A DNA stretch of 64,000 nt from Desulfobacca_B sp046538075. GTDB lineage: Bacteria; Desulfobacterota; Desulfobaccia; Desulfobaccales; Desulfobaccaceae. Positions 59,160 to 64,000 of the stretch are shown here, one piece after another. Positions within the stretch are counted from its first letter, which is position 1. The number at the start of each line of letters is the position of its first letter. The position numbers and the translations under genes were made by a program. The notes under the pieces were generated by a model. The model saw only the letters and a program-made list of their open reading frames with translations. It was not told the DNA's origin and searched no databases. Where the stretch lies: assembly GCA_046538075.1 (NCBI GenBank), contig JBKHJN010000002.1, positions 51,915-115,914 on the forward strand, in the 5' to 3' direction.

Positions 59160-59903
59160 ATGGAAACCCAAAACTCGATTGAGCAAATAACTCTTTGGCT
59201 GCAAGAGCAGATTAACAAGGCCGGAGCCCGAGGCGCGGTCTGTGGGTTGAGCGGCGGCATCGATTCTGCCGTGGTCGCGGCTTTAGGGCAGAAAGCCCTG
59301 GGCAATGAATTTCTAGGCCTGATTATGTCCTGCTACAGCCTGCCCCGAGATCTCCAAGACGCCCAGCGGGTAGCTGAACACCTGGAATTAAATTATGAGG
59401 CCATAGACTTAACTTTGGTTTACGATCTTTTCAAGTCCATCCTGCCTCCTGGTCCGCCGATGGCCGACGCCAATCTGAAGGTCCGCTTGCGCATGGTTAC
59501 CCTTTATTACTACGCCGCCCAGCGCCAGGCCCTAGTGCTGGGGACCAGCAATAAAAGCGAAATCGCCGTGGGTTATTTTACTAAATACGGGGATGGGGCG
59601 GCGGATTTGTTACCGTTGGCTGACTTTTTGAAGACCGAGGTCAAGGACCTGGCCAAAGCTCTGGGGCTTCCGGACTGGCTGGTTGAAAAACCACCAACCG
59701 CCGGTTTATGGCCCGAACAGACCGACGAACAGGAGATGGGGGTAACTTATACCGAGTTGGACCGCTTTCTGACCGAGACCACTTACCATCTGCCCACTAC
59801 CGTTAGTAATGTGGCCCAGGAGCGGATTTTATCCATGATGCGTCAATCGGCTCACAAACGCTACCCGATCCCGGTTTTCCGGAAAGATCTTGGCAACCCT
59901 TGA
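59160..59903 (+). CDS. nadE: NH3-dependent NAD+ synthetase
   Basis: Amidates nicotinic acid adenine dinucleotide to NAD using ammonia and ATP. The 247-residue length without a glutaminase domain marks the ammonia-dependent type. The PP-loop is GLSGGIDSAVVAALG, followed by GTSNKSEIAVGYFTKYGDGA and the C-terminal PPTAGLWPEQTDEQEMGVTY. ATG 59160 has only a weak upstream site. Confidence 0.95.
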   Translation: METQNSIEQITLWLQEQINKAGARGAVCGLSGGIDSAVVAALGQKALGNEFLGLIMSCYSLPRDLQDAQRVAEHLELNYEAIDLTLVYDLFKSILPPGPPMADANLKVRLRMVTLYYYAAQRQALVLGTSNKSEIAVGYFTKYGDGAADLLPLADFLKTEVKDLAKALGLPDWLVEKPPTAGLWPEQTDEQEMGVTYTELDRFLTETTYHLPTTVSNVAQERILSMMRQSAHKRYPIPVFRKDLGNP

Positions 59904-60009
59904 TGATCCTGCCGGAATCGACCTCCGGGTGGACCGCCTACTATAAGCTCCGGAAATCAGCCATAAAAGATTACCAAGCATGGCCGCCAAGAAAAGTACT
60001 TGAAGTTTT

Positions 60010-60052
60010 TTGCCAGCTTGCTATAGTAAAATGATAATCTAAAGACTATCAT
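60010..60052 (+). promoter_or_regulatory. Promoter of the HIT-lapA pair with overlapping palindrome
   Basis: TTGCCA (60010-60015), 17 bases, GATAAT (60033-60038). The inverted repeat ATGATAATCT, AA, AGACTATCAT (60031-60052; 9 of 10 arm positions match) covers the -10 box and start point, so a repressor could block this promoter directly. Confidence 0.45.
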
Positions 60053-60116
60053 ATACTTGCAGAATTGCTGCCAATGATGGTGAAATTTTCAGTTTATCTA
60101 AGGTGGAACCTCTATC

Positions 60117-60611
60117 GTGAAAGTGCTTTGGGCTCCGTGGCGGATGGAATATATCCTGGGTGAAGACAAACCCCAGGAGTGCATTTTTTGTCCCCAACCT
60201 GGTGAAGACCTTAAAGCCCGGCTGGTGCTGTTTAGCGGCCTTTTGACCCGGGTGATGATGAATAAATATCCTTATATCAACGGCCACCTGTTGGTTTCTC
60301 CTTTACGCCATGTGGCAGGGCTTGAGGAGCTTAACCAAGCCGAGCTTTTGGATCTGATGCTCAAGGTGCGTCAATCTCTGGCCATTCTGAAGAAGGTAAT
60401 GCATCCCGACGGCTTCAATGTTGGGCTCAATCTAGGCCAAGTAGCAGGGGCCGGGGTCGAAAGCCACCTGCATTTTCATATTGTCCCCCGCTGGCTGGGA
60501 GATACCAATTATATACCGGTATTTGCCGAAGTCCGGGTTATCCCCGAACACTTTCTCCAGACATACGAAAAATTGGCACCGCACTTCCAGGCCTTAAAGG
60601 ATGGGGAATAG
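60117..60611 (+). CDS. HIT-family nucleotide hydrolase/phosphorylase
   Basis: A 164-residue histidine-triad protein starting at GTG 60117 after AAGGTGG. The triad is ESHLHFHIVPRWLGD; the N-terminus has LWAPWRMEYILGEDKPQECI followed by FCPQPGED, a CxxC-less variant of the zinc region, and YPYINGHLLVSPLRHVAGLE. Members of this AP4A-phosphorylase-like branch act on dinucleoside polyphosphates or related adenylates. The gene is two bases upstream of lapA. Confidence 0.9.
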   Translation: MKVLWAPWRMEYILGEDKPQECIFCPQPGEDLKARLVLFSGLLTRVMMNKYPYINGHLLVSPLRHVAGLEELNQAELLDLMLKVRQSLAILKKVMHPDGFNVGLNLGQVAGAGVESHLHFHIVPRWLGDTNYIPVFAEVRVIPEHFLQTYEKLAPHFQALKDGE

Positions 60612-60613
60612 TC

Positions 60614-60979
60614 ATGCGCCATTTTAAAATGATCTTTGTCATGCTATTGTTCATTTTTGCCATTGTGTTTATCAAGCAGAACTTAAACACTATGGAACAC
60701 GAGGTCAGGCTGCGTCTGAATATTTATTTCCATACCTTTGAAAGTATGCCCATTCCCCTCTGGTTAATGCTGTTGTTTGCAGGTTTTATCGGCGCCTTGG
60801 CGGTCAGTTTTTTCTCCATATTCGAGTGGATCAGACATCGCCAAGCGGTCCGCCAACTGCAGCACAACCTGGAAATCGTCACCAGCGAGCTAAGAACTGT
60901 ACAATCCAAGGTCTACCAGCAAGGGAAAACCGGGGAAGCCATGCCCGGGGAAAGGAAAACTCAGCCGGGGCCGGTTTGA
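60614..60979 (+). CDS. LapA-family membrane protein (LapA/YciS domain)
   Basis: A 121-residue protein with two transmembrane segments (about 4-24 and 46-70) and a cytoplasmic coiled-coil tail (about 75-105: HRQAVRQLQHNLEIVTSELR). The family name LapA refers to lipopolysaccharide assembly protein A, which with LapB links LPS synthesis to FtsH control in enteric bacteria. No lapB is adjacent. Starts two bases after the HIT gene stop. Confidence 0.82.
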   Translation: MRHFKMIFVMLLFIFAIVFIKQNLNTMEHEVRLRLNIYFHTFESMPIPLWLMLLFAGFIGALAVSFFSIFEWIRHRQAVRQLQHNLEIVTSELRTVQSKVYQQGKTGEAMPGERKTQPGPV

Positions 60980-61108
60980 GCTTCTGAGTGAGCAGGTTCA
61001 CAACAATCTTCCGGAAGGCTTAGATATAATTTCCTAAGTTGAGTAGGACGGTATCTGCCCCCTATTTTCCTTGGATTGAATCCCTTCACCGTGCAGCCGC
61101 AAAAGACT

Positions 61109-61138
61109 TTTTACGCCTTCAGCAGTTTTAAGATATAA
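61109..61138 (+). promoter_or_regulatory. Predicted mutS promoter close to its start codon
   Basis: TTTACG (61109-61114), 18 bases, perfect TATAAT (61133-61138). The expected start of transcription (61144-61146) coincides with the mutS ATG at 61146. Confidence 0.48.
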
Positions 61139-61145
61139 TAGTTGT

Positions 61146-63716
61146 ATGTCCCCATCAGCATCTGAGAAGATTACCCCCATGCTGCGCCAGTATCTGGAAA
61201 TCAAGGCCCAGCACCAGGATTCGCTGCTGCTGTTCCAGATGGGCGACTTTTTTGAGGTCTTCTTCGATGACGCCCGCCAGGTAGCCCAAGTCCTGAATAT
61301 CGCGCTGACCAGCCGCAGCCGGGCCGAGGAGGAACCCATCCCCATGGCCGGCTTCCCGCGGCATGCTGCCGAAAGTTACATCTCCCGCCTGCTCGAGCAC
61401 GGCTTCCGGGTGGTAATCTGTGAACAGGTGGAAGACCCCGGGCCGGCAAAGGGACTGGTACAGCGGCAAGTGACCCGGATATTGACCCGGGGAGTGGTAG
61501 TGGATCCGGCGACCCTGACTGCCAAAGAAGCCAACTACCTGGCCGCGGTCACCTGGAATAAAAAGACCTGGGGCCTAGCCTTCCTGGACCTTTCTACCGG
61601 CGACTTTCGGGTGACCGAGGGCCGGGATCAACAGGGCATGTGGGAGGAACTCTGGCGCTTGCGCCCGGTAGAACTGTTGTTGCCCGCCTTTTTGGAGTCT
61701 GAGGACCTAAATGGATTTCTGACCGGTTTTCCACAAAGGCCCAGTGTTCGCTATTTGACTGAGGAAGCCTTTGAAGTCGCCACCGCCCAACAGCGGCTCA
61801 AGCAGCAATTGGGAACTTTGTTTCTGGACGGCTTTGGCCTGGCTGATTACTCAGTCGGATTGGCAGCCGCCGGAGCCATCCTCGATTATTTACTGGAAAC
61901 CCAAAACACCACCCCCCGGCATATTATCCGCCTCACTCCATATATCTCGGATGATTACCTGGGATTGGACGAAGCCACCCTGCGCAACCTGGAAATCTTT
62001 GAAACTTCCCGAACCCGCAGCCGCCAGGGGTCGCTGCTAGAGCTGCTGGACGCCACCTTGACCGCCATGGGCGGCCGCAGACTGGCTCACTGGCTGCGCT
62101 ATCCCTTACGGCAGCTGGATGAGATTCAGACCCGGCTGGCCGCAGTGGAATTTTTCCAGGACAATAGTTGGCTGCGCCAGCAATGGCGGCAGGCGGTCAA
62201 AGGCATGGCCGATCTGGAGCGCCTCACTGCCCGGATTGCCTTGGAGCAGGCCACGCCCCGCGACCTGGTGGCCCTGAAAAATTCTCTGGCCCAGTTGCCC
62301 GCTCTGAAGGCCATCTTATCCGGGGATTTGCCCTCCTTGCTGGCCGCGGCTGACGCTGATTTGGAGGACCTGCAGGATATCCATCAGCTTATTGATCAGG
62401 CCATTGTGGCTGACCCGCCTTTATCAATCAAAGACGGCGGGATTATCCGCGCCGGTTATCACCCTGAACTCGATGAATTGCTGGCCTTAAGCCGCCACGG
62501 CAAGGACTGGATCGCCCGCTTGGAAGCCCAAGAGCGACAGCGCACCGGCATCAACTCCCTCAAGGTCCGTTATAACAAAGTATTCGGCTATTATCTGGAG
62601 GTTTCACGGGCCAATTTACACCTAGTGCCCGAGGATTATATCCGCAAACAGACCCTGGTCAATGCCGAACGCTTCATTACCGCCGATCTCAAGGAATATG
62701 AATCCCGCGTCCTGGGAGCCGAGGAGGCCCGGGGGCGGCTGGAATGCCAGCTCTTTAAACAGATCCGGCAGCAGGTCGGGGCTGAATCCCGCCGTCTCAA
62801 ACAGGTGGCCGAGGCTGTGGCTACCCTGGACGTCTTGGCGGCCCTGGCCGAAGTCGCCAGCCAGTACCAATATACCTGTCCCCGGCTGCAGGAACATCCG
62901 GGTCTATCCATTCGCCAGGGCCGGCATCCGGTGATCGAACAACATCTGCCCACCGGAGCCTTTGTTCCCAATGATATCGTGGTGGATCAAAACGCGCAGG
63001 TGCTGATCATTACCGGCCCCAATATGGCAGGTAAATCCACCATTCTGCGCCAGGTGGCCCTGATCAGCCTGATGGCCCAGGTCGGCAGTTTTGTCCCCGC
63101 AGCGGAAGCCGTTTTGGGGGTGGTGGATCGCATCTTCACCCGGGTGGGGGCAGTGGATGATATTGGCCGCGGGCAGAGCACTTTTCTGGTGGAAATGCAT
63201 GAAACCGCTAATATTCTGCACCAGGCCACCCCCCACAGTCTGGTCATCCTGGACGAAATCGGCCGCGGCACCAGCACTTTTGACGGCCTGGCCCTGGCCT
63301 GGGCAGTGGCCGAACACCTGCATGATTTTTCCAGGGTGGGGGTCATGACCCTGTTTGCCACCCACTACCATGAATTGACTGCCTTGAGCCGTCTCAAACC
63401 TCGGGTGCAGAATTTACATGTGGCGGTGGTGGAAGCCGACGGCAAGATCGTCTTTCTGCACCAGTTGCGAACGGGAGCCTCGAACAAGAGCTACGGCATC
63501 CAGGTGGCCCGGCTGGCCGGAGTTCCAAACCGGGTAATTGCGCGGGCCCAAGAGGTGCTGGAAAATATCGAGGCCGGCACCCTGGACCAATTGGGTTTTC
63601 CCCGCCTGGCTCGCCCCCGGCGGCGCTTGGCGCCTCAGGATGCAGGGCAATTGGGGCTGTTCCCCGGCTCTGAGGCGACTTCCAAGCCCAAATCAACAAA
63701 TCCTGCGGACCACTGA
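61146..63716 (+). CDS. mutS: DNA mismatch repair protein MutS
   Basis: MutS recognises mismatches and starts repair with MutL. The 856-residue protein is full length: mismatch-binding loop QMGDFFEVFFDDA (Phe-x-Glu as FFE, about residues 35-45), connector, lever and clamp domains, then the ABC-type ATPase with Walker A GPNMAGKST at 624-632, the signature region GQSTFLVEMHETANIL, Walker B VILDEIGRGTSTFDGLA, and FATHYHELTAL. A C-terminal tail of about 60 residues completes it. No clear ribosome site precedes ATG 61146 and a good promoter ends only seven bases upstream. Confidence 0.97.
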   Translation: MSPSASEKITPMLRQYLEIKAQHQDSLLLFQMGDFFEVFFDDARQVAQVLNIALTSRSRAEEEPIPMAGFPRHAAESYISRLLEHGFRVVICEQVEDPGPAKGLVQRQVTRILTRGVVVDPATLTAKEANYLAAVTWNKKTWGLAFLDLSTGDFRVTEGRDQQGMWEELWRLRPVELLLPAFLESEDLNGFLTGFPQRPSVRYLTEEAFEVATAQQRLKQQLGTLFLDGFGLADYSVGLAAAGAILDYLLETQNTTPRHIIRLTPYISDDYLGLDEATLRNLEIFETSRTRSRQGSLLELLDATLTAMGGRRLAHWLRYPLRQLDEIQTRLAAVEFFQDNSWLRQQWRQAVKGMADLERLTARIALEQATPRDLVALKNSLAQLPALKAILSGDLPSLLAAADADLEDLQDIHQLIDQAIVADPPLSIKDGGIIRAGYHPELDELLALSRHGKDWIARLEAQERQRTGINSLKVRYNKVFGYYLEVSRANLHLVPEDYIRKQTLVNAERFITADLKEYESRVLGAEEARGRLECQLFKQIRQQVGAESRRLKQVAEAVATLDVLAALAEVASQYQYTCPRLQEHPGLSIRQGRHPVIEQHLPTGAFVPNDIVVDQNAQVLIITGPNMAGKSTILRQVALISLMAQVGSFVPAAEAVLGVVDRIFTRVGAVDDIGRGQSTFLVEMHETANILHQATPHSLVILDEIGRGTSTFDGLALAWAVAEHLHDFSRVGVMTLFATHYHELTALSRLKPRVQNLHVAVVEADGKIVFLHQLRTGASNKSYGIQVARLAGVPNRVIARAQEVLENIEAGTLDQLGFPRLARPRRRLAPQDAGQLGLFPGSEATSKPKSTNPADH

Positions 63717-63777
63717 GGTCTATTGTCTTAAGGCGAGATTGGCCACACCCAGATTTTATCTCCGGGCTGATTTGCTC

Positions 63778-63806
63778 TTGACAAACCTTGGCTTAACAGA
63801 TTAAAT
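63778..63806 (+). promoter_or_regulatory. Predicted promoter of the tRNA pair
   Basis: TTGACA (63778-63783), 17 bases, TTAAAT (63801-63806), about 12 bases before the tRNA-Gly gene. Confidence 0.5.
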
Positions 63807-63817
63807 AATAGTACCGA

Positions 63818-63892
<75 letters not shown>

Positions 63893-63900
63893 ATTTTTTG

Positions 63901-63975
63901 GGCGGCATAGCCAAGTGGTAAGGCAGCGGTCTGCAAAACCGTTATTCTCCGGTTCGAATCCGGATGCCGCCTCCA
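63901..63975 (+). tRNA. tRNA-Cys (GCA)
   Basis: Acceptor GGCGGCA pairs with TGCCGCC, D-arm AGCCAAGTGGTAAGGC, anticodon loop CTGCAAA with GCA at 63933-63935, T-arm CTCCGGTTCGAATCCGGA, discriminator T and encoded CCA. Eight bases after tRNA-Gly, probably one transcript. Confidence 0.97.
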
Positions 63976-64000
63976 ATAACTTCAAAGGCTTAGCAGATAT

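Overview
The window looks like core chromosome of a sulfate-reducing Desulfobacterota (deltaproteobacterial) bacterium. The evidence is a complete sulfate-activation and APS-reduction locus (sat, aprB, aprA, qmoA, qmoB, qmoC), a separate dsrC whose two C-terminal cysteines sit at positions 93 and 104, an AhbB-type siroheme decarboxylase beside hemL, and a menA-like prenyltransferase. The qmo order and the small sat-apr spacer gene would fit a Syntrophobacterales/Desulfobacca-like lineage, but the species is inference. I see no insertion sequence, prophage, CRISPR array or rRNA operon. GC is moderately high in genes and drops in a few AT-rich intergenic stretches.

Layout. 1-8 kb: the 3' end of uppS overlaps convergent uvrC; then an aldo/keto reductase, an alpha/beta hydrolase, and a tightly coupled minus-strand operon (GT2 glycosyltransferase, small membrane-anchored protein, polytopic GT-C-like protein, EEP phosphatase). 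7.6-12.9 kb: a TetR-controlled EmrAB-TolC-type efflux operon with a UspA gene inside it. 13.4-15.7 kb: a nucleotidyltransferase-like/CDP-alcohol phosphotransferase fusion followed by an AglD/MprF-like membrane protein. 15.9-17.1 kb: a 57-residue twin-CxxC protein and a YkgJ-type cysteine-cluster protein. 17.2-26.3 kb: the sat-(unknown)-aprBA-qmoABC locus, read leftward from a promoter near 26.5 kb. 26.8-29.2 kb: trpB2, a secreted DJ-1/PfpI protein and a frameshifted VOC gene.

29.5-31.5 kb holds archease and rtcB (RNA ligation). 31.5-40.05 kb is a long rightward housekeeping run: ffh, rpsP, khpA, rimM, trmD, rplS, rnhB, yraN, rsmI, HPr, ptsI, smpB. 40.06-42.8 kb is rplM-rpsI-argC-truA read leftward. 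Then come mdh and divergent menA, an L-asparaginase II, a GlcD/GlcF-like flavin and CCG iron-sulfur oxidoreductase pair, dsrC, a B12-binding radical SAM protein, a site-2-protease-like protein that has lost its zinc ligands, an OFA-family MFS transporter, modE-like/ahbB/hemL, a lytic transglycosylase, a metallophosphoesterase, nadE, a HIT hydrolase, lapA, mutS and two tRNAs (Gly-GCC, Cys-GCA).

How the parts fit: Sat makes APS, AprBA reduces it to sulfite, and QmoABC carries menaquinol electrons to AprBA. MenA would help make the quinone, DsrC carries sulfite-derived sulfur, and HemL and AhbB lie on the siroheme-dependent heme route. The most interesting loose ends are the small protein inside the sat-apr operon, the CCG-domain oxidoreductase next to dsrC, the catalytically dead S2P homologue, the fused CDP-alcohol phosphotransferase, and several palindromes lying on predicted promoters.
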